DNA of 64,000 bases from an uncultured Peptostreptococcus sp. (GTDB lineage Bacteria > Bacillota > Clostridia > Peptostreptococcales > Peptostreptococcaceae), in assembly GCA_900759325.1 (NCBI GenBank), contig CAAEUW010000025.1, forward strand, positions 1 to 64,000, given 5' to 3'. The notes under the pieces are model-generated. The model saw only the letters and a program-made list of their open reading frames with translations, had not been told where the DNA came from and made no database searches. The position numbers and the translations under genes were made by a program. Shown piece after piece: positions 51,632-60,267 of this stretch (positions are counted from its first letter, which is position 1; each line of letters opens with the position of its first letter).

Positions 51632-51660
51632 AAAGACCACATGACTATGTGGTCTTTATC
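51632..51660 (+). terminator. Terminator after tig
   Basis: AAAGACCACAT-GACT-ATGTGGTCTTT, 11 pairs, tetraloop, then ATCTT. Confidence 0.75.
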
Positions 51661-51735
51661 TTAAATAATAGCTTTATCAAGTGAAATTTGATAACTATAC
51701 TAAGACCAGTAAAGTTAATTTAAGGAGGGAAAATT

Positions 51736-52320
51736 ATGGCATTAGTACCTTATGTAGTAGAGCAAGACGGAAGAGGAGAAAGATCATACGACATCTACTC
51801 GAGACTTCTAAAGGATAGAATAATATTTCTAGGTGATGAAGTAAATGATGCTACAGCCAGTCTAGTTGTTGCCCAGCTCCTATTTTTAGAGGCTGACGAC
51901 CCAGACAAGGATATACACCTTTACATCAATTCACCAGGAGGCAGTGTGACTGCGGGTATGGCAATTTATGATACTATGCAGTATATAAAGCCAGACGTTA
52001 GCACAATCTGTGTAGGTATGGCAGCATCAATGGGTGCCTTCCTATTGGCAGCAGGTGCCAAGGGAAAGAGGTATGCCCTACCAAACAGTACAATTATGAT
52101 CCACCAACCTCTAGGAGGATCAAGAGGTCAGGCAACTGATGTAGAGATTCATACAAAGTTCCTGTTAAACACTAAGGAAAAGCTAAATACTATACTTTCA
52201 CAGAGGACAGGTCAACCATATGATGTGGTAAAGGAAAATACTGAACGTGATAATTTCATGTCAGCTGACCAGGCCCAGGCCTTTGGTCTAATAGACCAGG
52301 TAATTGAAAGTAGAGACTAG
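51736..52320 (+). CDS. clpP: ATP-dependent Clp protease proteolytic subunit
   Basis: Serine protease core working with ClpX. 194 residues. The catalytic Ser is in GMAASMGAFLL, the His in MIHQPLGG and the Asp in TERDNFMSA. YINSPGGSVTAGMAIYD is the oxyanion-region motif. ATG follows AAGGAGG. clpX starts 37 bases later. Confidence 0.98.
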   Translation: MALVPYVVEQDGRGERSYDIYSRLLKDRIIFLGDEVNDATASLVVAQLLFLEADDPDKDIHLYINSPGGSVTAGMAIYDTMQYIKPDVSTICVGMAASMGAFLLAAGAKGKRYALPNSTIMIHQPLGGSRGQATDVEIHTKFLLNTKEKLNTILSQRTGQPYDVVKENTERDNFMSADQAQAFGLIDQVIESRD

Positions 52321-52356
52321 CCTATTGGAAAGATATAGATAGAAAGAGGTGATAGA

Positions 52357-53622
52357 GTGCCTAAGCAAGAAGAAAAACAGTACAAGTGCTCATTTTGTGG
52401 CAAGAGTCAGGACCAGGTAAAGAGGATAATAGCTGGACCTGGTGTATACATTTGTGACGAGTGTGTGAGTCTTTGTAGCGAGATAATCGAAGAAGAAGTA
52501 GATGAAACTGAAGAGTATGTAGAAGGCAACCTTCCAAAGCCAAAGGAAATAATGGCTATCTTGGATGACTATGTAATTGGTCAGAACAAGGCTAAGAAGG
52601 CCCTATCTGTTGCTGTTTATAACCATTATAAGAGGATTTATGGTGACAAGATAGCTTCAGAGGATATAGAAATTCAGAAGAGTAACATCCTGTTGTTAGG
52701 ACCAACAGGATCAGGTAAGACCCTACTTGCCCAGACCCTAGCCAAGATATTGAATGTACCGTTTGCTATAGCAGATGCAACTTCATTGACAGAGGCTGGA
52801 TATGTAGGTGAAGACGTTGAAAATATAGTCCTAAAGTTAGTTCAGGCTGCCGATTTCGATATAGAAAAGGCCCAGAGGGGTATCATCTATATAGATGAAA
52901 TTGACAAGATATCAAGAAAGTCTGACAACCCATCAATCACAAGGGATGTAAGTGGTGAAGGTGTTCAGCAGGCCCTACTAAAGATACTAGAAGGAACTGT
53001 GGCTAATGTTCCACCATCAGGCGGAAGAAAGCACCCACACCAGGAATTCCTAAAGGTTGATACAACTAATATCCTATTTATCCTAGGTGGTGCATTTGAC
53101 GGTATTGAAAAGATAGTTCAAAAACGTGGCAAGGACAAGGTCCTAGGCTTTGGTGCCAAGATAGAGAGCAAGACTGATATGGATATAGGTAAACTATATT
53201 CACAGGTAATACCGGATGACCTATTGAAGTATGGTTTGATACCTGAATTTGTAGGTAGAATACCAGTCCTAGCTACCCTAGACCTATTAGATGAAGAGTC
53301 GTTGGTAAGGATCCTGACTGAGCCTAAGAACTCTCTAGTAAAACAGTATACAAAGCTATTTGAATACGATGATACTAAGCTAGAGTTTGAACCAGAGGCC
53401 CTTTCAGCCATAGCCAAGAAGGCTATCGATAGGAATACAGGAGCCAGGGGTCTAAGGTCTATAATAGAGCATTCTTTGATGGAGACTATGTATGAAATAC
53501 CATCTTTAGAGAATGTTGAAAAGGTCGTAGTGACTAAGGAGTGTATAGAAGACAAGGATGCCAAGCCAAGTATAATTTACATGGATCCTAGACAGGCCTT
53601 GGAGGCAAGCCCAATAGACTAG
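52357..53622 (+). CDS. clpX: ATP-dependent Clp protease ATP-binding subunit ClpX
   Basis: AAA+ unfoldase feeding ClpP. 421 residues: four-Cys zinc-binding domain (CSFCGK then YICDECVSLC), Walker A GPTGSGKTLLAQT (about 113), Walker B IIYIDEIDKI, RKHPHQEF pore-2 loop, and the ClpP-docking loop here LGFGA instead of the commoner IGFGA. The start is GTG after AGAGGTGA; no ATG alternative exists. A weak terminator lies about 75 bases downstream. Confidence 0.98.
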   Translation: MPKQEEKQYKCSFCGKSQDQVKRIIAGPGVYICDECVSLCSEIIEEEVDETEEYVEGNLPKPKEIMAILDDYVIGQNKAKKALSVAVYNHYKRIYGDKIASEDIEIQKSNILLLGPTGSGKTLLAQTLAKILNVPFAIADATSLTEAGYVGEDVENIVLKLVQAADFDIEKAQRGIIYIDEIDKISRKSDNPSITRDVSGEGVQQALLKILEGTVANVPPSGGRKHPHQEFLKVDTTNILFILGGAFDGIEKIVQKRGKDKVLGFGAKIESKTDMDIGKLYSQVIPDDLLKYGLIPEFVGRIPVLATLDLLDEESLVRILTEPKNSLVKQYTKLFEYDDTKLEFEPEALSAIAKKAIDRNTGARGLRSIIEHSLMETMYEIPSLENVEKVVVTKECIEDKDAKPSIIYMDPRQALEASPID

Positions 53623-54035
53623 GGGCTAGCTTATAGATTAACACGGTCCTATGATCGTTATGAATAAGTATTAAAGAGTTAGGTGACTATGATTGCTAGA
53701 GCAATTATGGAAGCCTAGCTTTTTTTGATTATTGCTTATGGTAGGACAAAGTACTGGTCCTAAGTCTTATAAGAGGGAAAATGGGTGGGATTTTTCTGAT
53801 ATTTTAGAAAAATATACGCCCTGGGAGGCCCAAAAAAGCCCCTTTTTTGAAAAAAATAAAAAAAAATAAATAATTCCTAGTAAATTAGTCAAGATTATTG
53901 ATTTTTTTGGGTAAACATAGTAATATAGTCTTGTACAAAATTTCAAATGAAAAATTTTCAGGTGATAATCGATGGATATTGACTGAATTTGAAATTATAA
54001 AATAATTTAATTGATGTGAAAGGGAAGTGGAAAGT
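53623..54035. other. Long AT-rich intergenic region between clpX and sufC
   Basis: No supported gene. It holds two terminator-like hairpins: GCTAG/CTAGC followed by seven T (53695-53727), and GGGAGGC/GCCCC followed by six T (about 53823-53850). Between them is an inverted repeat AGGAC-N9-GTCCT (53743-53761). An A/T-rich stretch with dyad TTTCA-AA-TGAAA (about 53940-53955) precedes sufC and may hold its promoter, but no clean -35/-10 pair was found. Confidence 0.5.
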
Positions 54036-54800
54036 ATGAGCGATATATTATTAGAAATAAAAGACCTTAGCGCTAAGGTTGGAGAAAAAGATATACTAAA
54101 GAATGTCAACCTTGTAATAAAGAAGGGTGAGACGCATGTTATCATGGGGCCAAACGGTTCTGGTAAGTCTACTTTAGTTAATACTATAATGAGTAATCCT
54201 AAGTATGAGATTACATCTGGAAAGATCTTCTTTGAAGGAGAAGATGTTACAGAAATGGCAGCTGACGAAAGGGCAAGAAGGGGTATCTTTATGTCATTCC
54301 AGTCACCAATAGAGGTACCTGGTATCAGTGTTGAAAACTTTATTAGAACTTCTAAGTCTGCAGTTGATGGCAAGCCAGTATCAGTATTGAGGTTTAACAT
54401 GGACCTATCTAAGAAGATGAGAGACCTACAGATGAAGGCTGAATATGCTGGAAGATACATGAACTATGGCTTCTCAGGTGGAGAAAAGAAGAAGACTGAA
54501 ATCCTACAGATGCAGGTCCTAAATCCAAAGCTAGCCATGTTAGATGAAACTGACTCAGGTCTGGACGTTGACGCTGTAAGGATAGTTTCTGAAGGTATAA
54601 AGAATTTCAAAAATGATGACAATGCCTTGCTGATAATTACTCATCACAAGGAAATCATACATAATGTAATACCTGACTATGTTCACGTAATAATGGATGG
54701 TAGGATAGTTAAAGAAGGCGACTTCTCATTGATTCAGAGAATCGAAGAAGAAGGTTACGGTTGGATTAGAGATGAGGTGAATTCATCTAATGGAAACTAA
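54036..54800 (+). CDS. sufC: Fe-S assembly ATPase SufC
   Basis: ABC-type ATPase of the SUF scaffold that drives SufBC2D. About 254 residues. Walker A MGPNGSGKSTL, SufC-type signature FSGGEKKKTEILQM, Walker B LAMLDETDSGLD and H-loop IITHHKE. A GTG three codons upstream is in frame but too close to the AAAGGGAAG site, so ATG is chosen. First gene of sufCBDSU; its end overlaps sufB by 11 bases. Confidence 0.97.
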   Translation: MSDILLEIKDLSAKVGEKDILKNVNLVIKKGETHVIMGPNGSGKSTLVNTIMSNPKYEITSGKIFFEGEDVTEMAADERARRGIFMSFQSPIEVPGISVENFIRTSKSAVDGKPVSVLRFNMDLSKKMRDLQMKAEYAGRYMNYGFSGGEKKKTEILQMQVLNPKLAMLDETDSGLDVDAVRIVSEGIKNFKNDDNALLIITHHKEIIHNVIPDYVHVIMDGRIVKEGDFSLIQRIEEEGYGWIRDEVNSSNGN

Positions 54801-56214
54801 GAGAGAAAACAAGAAGAGAACTCAGATAGAAGAACAGGATCGTGGTATATACGACATAAAAAATGAGTTCAAATTTAAGTCAAAAACTGAAAAGGGATTG
54901 ACAGAGGAAATAGTAACTCAGATAAGTAAGGAAAAAAATGAGCCTCAGTGGATGCTTGACATCAGACTAGCATCTCTTAAGAAGTTCTATGAATTAGAAA
55001 ACCCATCATGGGGGCCTAACTTAGACGAGGTAAATATAGACGATATAACTACATATATCAGGCCAGATGCAGACCTAGTAGAGGACTGGGACCAGGTTCC
55101 AGACGATATCAAAAATACCTTTGAGCTACTTGGTATACCAGAGGCAGAAAGAGAAAATAACCTATCAGGTGTTGGAGCCCAGTACGACTCAGAAGTTGTT
55201 TACCACAATATCCAGCAACACCTGCTAGACCAGGGTGTAATCTATACTGACTTTGAAAGTGCAGTAAGGGAATATCCTGAAATAGTTCAGAAGTATTTTA
55301 TGAAGTGTATATCTAATGCAGACCACAAGTATGCAGCCCTACACTATGCAGTATGGTCAGGAGGGTCATTTGTTTATGTGCCAAAGGGTGTAAATGTAGA
55401 CGTGCCTCTACAGTCATATTTCAGACTAAATGCTCCAGGAGCAGGTCAGTTCGAGCATACACTTATAATTATAGAGGAAGGTGCTTACTGTCACTTTATA
55501 GAGGGATGTTCAGCACCTAAGTACAATGTTGTAAATATCCATGCCGGAGCAGTTGAGCTATTTGTTCAGGAGGGTGCTACACTTAGGTATTCTACAATAG
55601 AAAACTGGTCAAGAAATATGTACAACCTAAATACAAAGAGGGCCATAGTAGAAAAGGATGGGGCAATTGAATGGGTGTCAGGATCTTTTGGTTCTAAGGT
55701 ATCATGTCTATACCCAATGAGTGTCTTGAGGGGTGAAAATGCCAGGTCTGAATTTACTGGTATCACATTTGCTGGTAAGGGCCAGTACCTAGATACAGGT
55801 ACAAAGGTAGTCCATGCAGCACCTAACACTTCATCTACAGTAAACTCAAAGTCTATATCAAAGGACGGTGGTGTAGCAATATACAGGGGTCTTGTAAAGG
55901 TTACAAAGAATGCCAAGGGTTCTAAGTCAACAGTTAGCTGTGAGTCCCTAATGCTTGATCAGGAATCAAGGTCAGACACAATACCAGTAATAGATATAGC
56001 GACTCAGGATGTTGACCTAGGTCACGAAGCCAAGATTGGTAGGATAGATGATGAGGTAATCTTCTACTTGATGTCAAGGGGTATCAGTGAAGCTGAGGCC
56101 AAGTCAATGGTTGTTAGAGGCTTTGCAGAGCCAATTGCCAAGGAATTGCCACTTGAATATGCAGTAGAAATGAACAATCTAATTAATCTTGAATTAGAAG
56201 GTACTATAGGTTAG
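54790..56214 (+). CDS. sufB: Fe-S scaffold SufB
   Basis: Scaffold subunit on which the cluster is built. 474 residues, the usual length. The conserved Cys384 (VSCESLMLDQ) and His412 (DLGHEAKIGRIDDE) correspond to residues shown to matter in Escherichia coli SufB. N-terminal motifs EPQWMLDIRLASL and the beta-helix with YCHFIEGCSAPKY are present. Translation is coupled to sufC by overlap; sufD follows after 10 bases. Confidence 0.97.
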   Translation: METKRENKKRTQIEEQDRGIYDIKNEFKFKSKTEKGLTEEIVTQISKEKNEPQWMLDIRLASLKKFYELENPSWGPNLDEVNIDDITTYIRPDADLVEDWDQVPDDIKNTFELLGIPEAERENNLSGVGAQYDSEVVYHNIQQHLLDQGVIYTDFESAVREYPEIVQKYFMKCISNADHKYAALHYAVWSGGSFVYVPKGVNVDVPLQSYFRLNAPGAGQFEHTLIIIEEGAYCHFIEGCSAPKYNVVNIHAGAVELFVQEGATLRYSTIENWSRNMYNLNTKRAIVEKDGAIEWVSGSFGSKVSCLYPMSVLRGENARSEFTGITFAGKGQYLDTGTKVVHAAPNTSSTVNSKSISKDGGVAIYRGLVKVTKNAKGSKSTVSCESLMLDQESRSDTIPVIDIATQDVDLGHEAKIGRIDDEVIFYLMSRGISEAEAKSMVVRGFAEPIAKELPLEYAVEMNNLINLELEGTIG

Positions 56215-56224
56215 GAGGAAAATT

Positions 56225-57055
56225 ATGATAGCAAATACATTACCACTTCTTACTTGGAGATGGCTAAAGGTAAATGAATCCCTAATCGAGTTACCTGAGG
56301 TCAAGGACCAAGTACATGAAATAAAGGCAGAAGAGGGCCAGGAGGTTTCAGCCCTATTCGATACAAATGAAATGGCAGGGCCAGGAGCTTCTAGACATAC
56401 AGTTATAAACATAAGGGCAGAAAAGGACTCTACAGTTAATATCTACTATGTAGCTAGGTCTCATGAGGAAGAAAAGGCCCTTACAGATATAAGAGCAGAT
56501 GTAATGGAATCTGCCAGAGTAAACCTGATTCAGATAGAGGCGGGTGCCAAGGATGTAGTAACTAACTATGTTGCCAACCTAATTGGTGACAAGTCTAGTA
56601 CTAATGTTGAAGCAGTATACTTTGCTGACGGTGACAATAGGGTAGATATCTTCTACAACATCAACCAGATGGGTAAGGAAACTGATTCAAACATCCTAGT
56701 AAATGGAGCCCTAAAGGACAAGGCAAAGAAAACCTTCAAGGGAACAATAGACTTCAAGAGGGGGTCAATTGGTTCGACAGGTAGCGAAGAGGAATTTGCT
56801 ACCCTACTAGATGATGAGGTAAGGTCTATAGCAGTACCAGTCTTACTATGTCAGGAGGATGATGTAGAGGGTGTACACGCAGCCAGTGCAGGTAAGATAG
56901 ACCAGGATACACTATTCTATATAATGAGTAGGGGTATCAATGAAGAAGAGGCAAAGAAGGTTATAGTTGAAACTAAGCTTGCTCCAACTATCCACAAGCT
57001 TCCAGATGAAAAGCTTAGGGAAGATGTTTGGAGGCATATAGAAGCAAGAATGTAA
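56225..57055 (+). CDS. sufD: Fe-S assembly protein SufD (short form)
   Basis: 276 residues, much shorter than the 420 or so of well-known SufD proteins. It covers mainly the beta-helix and C-terminal helical parts: DFKRGSIGSTGSEEEFATLL and then VEGVHAASAGKIDQDTLFYIMSRG with the conserved His of the SufB interface. The N-terminal region is reduced to a short piece with LPLLTWRWLKVNES. No frameshift is seen upstream, so the shortness seems genuine. ATG follows GGAGG right after sufB. Confidence 0.93.
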   Translation: MIANTLPLLTWRWLKVNESLIELPEVKDQVHEIKAEEGQEVSALFDTNEMAGPGASRHTVINIRAEKDSTVNIYYVARSHEEEKALTDIRADVMESARVNLIQIEAGAKDVVTNYVANLIGDKSSTNVEAVYFADGDNRVDIFYNINQMGKETDSNILVNGALKDKAKKTFKGTIDFKRGSIGSTGSEEEFATLLDDEVRSIAVPVLLCQEDDVEGVHAASAGKIDQDTLFYIMSRGINEEEAKKVIVETKLAPTIHKLPDEKLREDVWRHIEARM

Positions 57056-57100
57056 GGCTAGTAGCCTGGTTTTATAAAAGAAATGAGAGGTGTAAAAACC

Positions 57101-58336
57101 ATGGATAAGCAGACAGTAAATGAAATAAGAAAAGAATTCCCTTATCTTGACGAAGCCAAGATGGGTAGGAAGATAGTTTATTTGGACAACGGGGCAACTT
57201 CACAGAAGCCACAGTGCGTAATTGATGCCCTTGCCAACTACTATTCATACCAGAATGCCAACCCTCATAGGGGAGCCCACTATTTGGGAATGCTGGCAAC
57301 TGACCTATATGAAAATTCAAGGGTTAAGGTAAAGAACTTTATAAATGCCAAGTCAGAAAATGAGATAATCTTTGTAAGAAATACTACAGAGGCCTTGAAC
57401 CTAATAGCATATTCTTATGGCTTAGACAAGCTGAAGGCTGGTGATGAAATAGTGATTTCAGTCTATGAACACCACAGTAACCTTGTTACATGGCAGTTTG
57501 TAGCCCAGAAAACAGGAGCAGTCCTAAAGTATGTATACCTAAATGACAAGAATGAATTGGACATGGAAGGGTACAAGAAGGTCCTAAGCGACAAGACGAA
57601 GATAGTTTCACTAGCAGGTGCATCAAATACTGTTGGTGGAGTAATAGATGTAAAGGAAGTGACTAGGCTGGCCCATGAGGTTGGTGCTGTGGTATCAATC
57701 GACTGTGCCCAGCTGTCACCACACCTAAGGATGGATGTTCAGGACTGGGATGTTGACTTTATATCATTCTCAGGTCATAAGATGTATGCCCCAATGGGTA
57801 TAGGTGTTCTTTATGGAAAGATGGAATTACTAGAATCAATGACACCATTTATGTATGGTGGAGACATGATCGAATATGTATATGAACAGGAAACTACATA
57901 TGCACCTGTTCCCGCCAAGTTTGAAGCAGGTACTCAGAATGTTGGTGGAGCAATAGCCCTAGGAGCAGCCATAGACTTTATGGAAAGAGTAGGTGTAGAT
58001 AATATACATGAGCATGAATTGGCCTTGACAGACTATGCCTACAAGAAGATGAGCGAGCTAGACTTCGTGGAGATATATTCAACACCTAGCTACCTAAGAT
58101 CTCCTTTGATAGACTTCAATGTTAAGGATGTCCACGCCCATGACGTGTCGACAGTCCTGGATTCTCATGATATAGCAATCAGGACAGGCCACCACTGTGC
58201 TATGCCATTACATACTTTTATAAAGCAACATTCAACATGTAGGGTTAGCTTTGCAGTTTACAATACATTTGAAGAAATTGACTTCTTCATAGACAAGCTT
58301 AAGGAAGTAAGAAAGGTGATGGGATATGGATCTTAA
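57101..58336 (+). CDS. sufS: Cysteine desulfurase SufS
   Basis: PLP enzyme that takes sulfur from cysteine and hands it to SufU. About 411 residues. The PLP Lys is in FISFSGHKMYAPMGIG (about 225) and the catalytic Cys in RTGHHCAMPLH (about 361). N-terminal YLDNGATSQKP and HRGAHYLG match group II desulfurases. The ATG at 57101 has GAGAGGTG upstream; the in-frame ATG at 57083 overlaps that site. Its end overlaps sufU by 11 bases. Confidence 0.97.
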   Translation: MDKQTVNEIRKEFPYLDEAKMGRKIVYLDNGATSQKPQCVIDALANYYSYQNANPHRGAHYLGMLATDLYENSRVKVKNFINAKSENEIIFVRNTTEALNLIAYSYGLDKLKAGDEIVISVYEHHSNLVTWQFVAQKTGAVLKYVYLNDKNELDMEGYKKVLSDKTKIVSLAGASNTVGGVIDVKEVTRLAHEVGAVVSIDCAQLSPHLRMDVQDWDVDFISFSGHKMYAPMGIGVLYGKMELLESMTPFMYGGDMIEYVYEQETTYAPVPAKFEAGTQNVGGAIALGAAIDFMERVGVDNIHEHELALTDYAYKKMSELDFVEIYSTPSYLRSPLIDFNVKDVHAHDVSTVLDSHDIAIRTGHHCAMPLHTFIKQHSTCRVSFAVYNTFEEIDFFIDKLKEVRKVMGYGS

Positions 58337-58763
58337 GAGTTTATATACAGATATGCTCTTACAGGAGAGCAACAACAAGGCTAATATGAGGGATCTAGAG
58401 GCTCCTACATACAAGGAATTAGGCCATAATCCAAGCTGTGGTGATGAAATTACCCTACAGATAGAAATGGACGGGGATATTATCAAGGATGCAAGCTTTG
58501 CAGGTGTTGGGTGCGCTATATCTAGGGCTTCTACATCTATGATGATAGACCTGATCAAGGGTAAGAATATACATGAAGCCAAGGAACTGGTAGAGAAGTT
58601 TATAGGCATGATCAAGAAGGAAGTGCCTGTAGATGATGACTTGATAGATGCCTTGGGCGATGCAGTTGTCTTAGAAAATGTATCAAATATGCCAGCTAGA
58701 GTTAAGTGCGCTGTACTTGCATGGCATACTCTAGGAAATATAATCGATAAAAACTATAAATAA
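58326..58763 (+). CDS. sufU: Sulfur acceptor/zinc protein SufU
   Basis: Zinc-dependent sulfurtransferase partner of SufS in Gram-positive bacteria. 145 residues with Cys38 and Asp40 in NPSCGDEITL, Cys63 in GVGCAISRAST and Cys128 in ARVKCAVLAW, matching the zinc ligands and swapping Cys of Bacillus SufU. ATG lies inside the end of sufS, so the two are cotranslated. Last gene of the suf operon. Confidence 0.97.
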   Translation: MDLKSLYTDMLLQESNNKANMRDLEAPTYKELGHNPSCGDEITLQIEMDGDIIKDASFAGVGCAISRASTSMMIDLIKGKNIHEAKELVEKFIGMIKKEVPVDDDLIDALGDAVVLENVSNMPARVKCAVLAWHTLGNIIDKNYK

Positions 58764-58810
58764 TAAGAGCTTTGTGATATAATATGTCTAAGCTCATTTA
58801 TGGGGAAGTT

Positions 58811-58850
58811 AAGCTAGACCTGTTAATATGGGTCTAGCTTTATTTTTTAG
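58811..58850 (+). terminator. Terminator of the suf operon
   Basis: AAGCTAGACC and GGTCTAGCTT (10 pairs), then TATTTTTT. A promoter-like TGATATAAT (58775-58783) stands just before it. Confidence 0.8.
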
Positions 58851-58947
58851 TAGGATCTATAGGTTGGAATAGGACTTATCTAGCAAAGTACCTATTAAAA
58901 ATTAATCGGAAATTTTTGTAAGTTTAGATATATTGGAGGGATGCATT

Positions 58948-59355
58948 ATGGCAAGCTACAACGATTATTCATATGCAAGGAGCCTATTAGCTACAGGCGA
59001 TTTTAGAAGATGTTATGATACTATGAATAACTTCGAGGACAGGGACGCAGAATGGTTCTATATAAGGGGCATGGCTGCAATGAACCTTGGCTTTTATGAA
59101 GAGGGCGAGGACTATATAAAGAGGGCTAAATTTATGGAGCCCAACAACAGGGAATACAAGGATGCCTATGACAACTATGTAAGCAATAGGAACAACTACA
59201 ACCAGAGGGCAGACTACTATAATAGGAGTAGGTCTAACCTTGATAATGCAGGTTGCTGTTGCTGTGGTGGAAATTGCTGTGATACCTGCTGTACTTTATG
59301 GTGTGCAGACAGTTGTTGCGAGTGTATGGGAGGAGACCTTATAACTTGTTGTTAA
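58948..59355 (+). CDS. TPR-like protein with a cysteine-packed C-terminal tail
   Basis: About 135 residues. The first 75 residues look like two to three TPR helices (YARSLLATGDFRRCYDTMNN; AEWFYIRGMAAMNLGFYEEG; YIKRAKFMEPNNREYKDAYD). An Asn/Tyr/Arg-rich linker follows. The last 33 residues contain 14 cysteines, including CCCCGG, TLWCADSCCECMGG and the ending DLITCC. I recall the same ending in clostridial J-domain proteins, where it follows a DnaJ domain and similar repeats; here the J domain is absent. GGAGGG before the ATG sets the start. Possible zinc or cluster binding, by inference. Confidence 0.85.
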   Translation: MASYNDYSYARSLLATGDFRRCYDTMNNFEDRDAEWFYIRGMAAMNLGFYEEGEDYIKRAKFMEPNNREYKDAYDNYVSNRNNYNQRADYYNRSRSNLDNAGCCCCGGNCCDTCCTLWCADSCCECMGGDLITCC

Positions 59356-59369
59356 GGGAGGAATAGTTT

Positions 59370-59951
59370 ATGGAAAATAAACCAATAAGACCCCAGAATC
59401 AAGAGGATGATATAAGGAGACCGCAAGATACAAATAAAAATAATATGGCTAGGAAAATGGCTCTTATGGGTCTTCTCCTAGCCTTTAATTCAATAATATA
59501 TATACTGGTCAACTATATACCTACAAATACTATAGCCCTTTTGGTTCTTGCCAGTCTACCTGCCCTAGTGGTAGTAGTAGAATTTGGTCTAAGGAATGGG
59601 GCCCTTTACACCTTGGGATCTATAATCTTAGCCTTTTTACTGATAGGCAACAAGGTCCACTTTGTGACCTACCTACTAACCTTTTCTACCTATCCCCTAA
59701 TAAAGGCCCTGGTAGAAAAAATAGGGTCACTTAAGCTAGAGCTAGGGTTAAAGCTAGCCTACGCCAACCTTGTCTTTCTAGTGGTCTACCTGGTATATGG
59801 ACAGTTTGTGGCTATAAATGACCTAATATCTAAGTATATACCGATTTCACTCTTGGTCTACAATATATGCTTTTTGATTTATGACAAGGGTCTAAGTCAA
59901 TTTGTAGTCTATTATATTGACAAGCTGTCAAAACTTATAAGGATGAGATAG
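59370..59951 (+). CDS. Polytopic membrane protein of unknown function
   Basis: 193 residues. A hydrophilic N terminus of about 28 residues is followed by roughly six hydrophobic helices (about 30-50, 52-72, 77-92, 96-112, 130-152, 157-180). Size and helix number resemble ECF-transporter S components, but no signature was recognised. ATG follows AAGGGAGG and it is only 14 bases after the Cys-tail gene, so the two are cotranscribed and may act together. Confidence 0.7.
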   Translation: MENKPIRPQNQEDDIRRPQDTNKNNMARKMALMGLLLAFNSIIYILVNYIPTNTIALLVLASLPALVVVVEFGLRNGALYTLGSIILAFLLIGNKVHFVTYLLTFSTYPLIKALVEKIGSLKLELGLKLAYANLVFLVVYLVYGQFVAINDLISKYIPISLLVYNICFLIYDKGLSQFVVYYIDKLSKLIRMR

Positions 59952-60242
59952 CTATCTCTCCAAGGCGTCAGCGATTCTTTCAAGGGCATCGGCTATCCTA
60001 GCTAAAGAGCTAGTGATATCTGGGCCCTTTTTTTGCTTGTCTTCTGGGTCAGCAAAGGGGTCATCCTCTAGGTCATTCATTAGCTGGCTACCCTCTGGTA
60101 GAACTATTTTAATACCTTCTCCATCAAAATCTTGGTCAAAATCACTATCGAAGTCATCATCGAAATTTTCATCGAAGTCTTCAATTAGGCTTTTTGCCTG
60201 GTCATTTTCTTCATCAAATTTAAGTAATTTCTTGTTGTACAT
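59952..60242 (-). CDS. Small acidic protein with IADALER repeats
   Basis: About 96 residues. An Asp/Phe-rich stretch (about 22-40: DENFDDDFDSDFDQDFDGE) is followed by a proline-containing middle and a C terminus with two exact copies of RIADALER, a likely short coiled-coil or amphipathic helix. GTGAGG seven bases before the ATG supports this strand. It lies 25 bases after the HAD gene in the same direction. A plus-strand frame over the same DNA has no ribosome site. Function unknown. Confidence 0.65.
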   Translation of the reverse strand: MYNKKLLKFDEENDQAKSLIEDFDENFDDDFDSDFDQDFDGEGIKIVLPEGSQLMNDLEDDPFADPEDKQKKGPDITSSLARIADALERIADALER

Positions 60243-60267
60243 AGGAAACCTCACTTTCTATCAACTA

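Noticed and set aside
50168..51735. CtsR or CIRCE heat-shock operators near tig/clpP
   Set aside because: No GGTCAAA heptad tandem and no TTAGCACTC-N9-GAGTGCTAA were seen; the same holds for lon.
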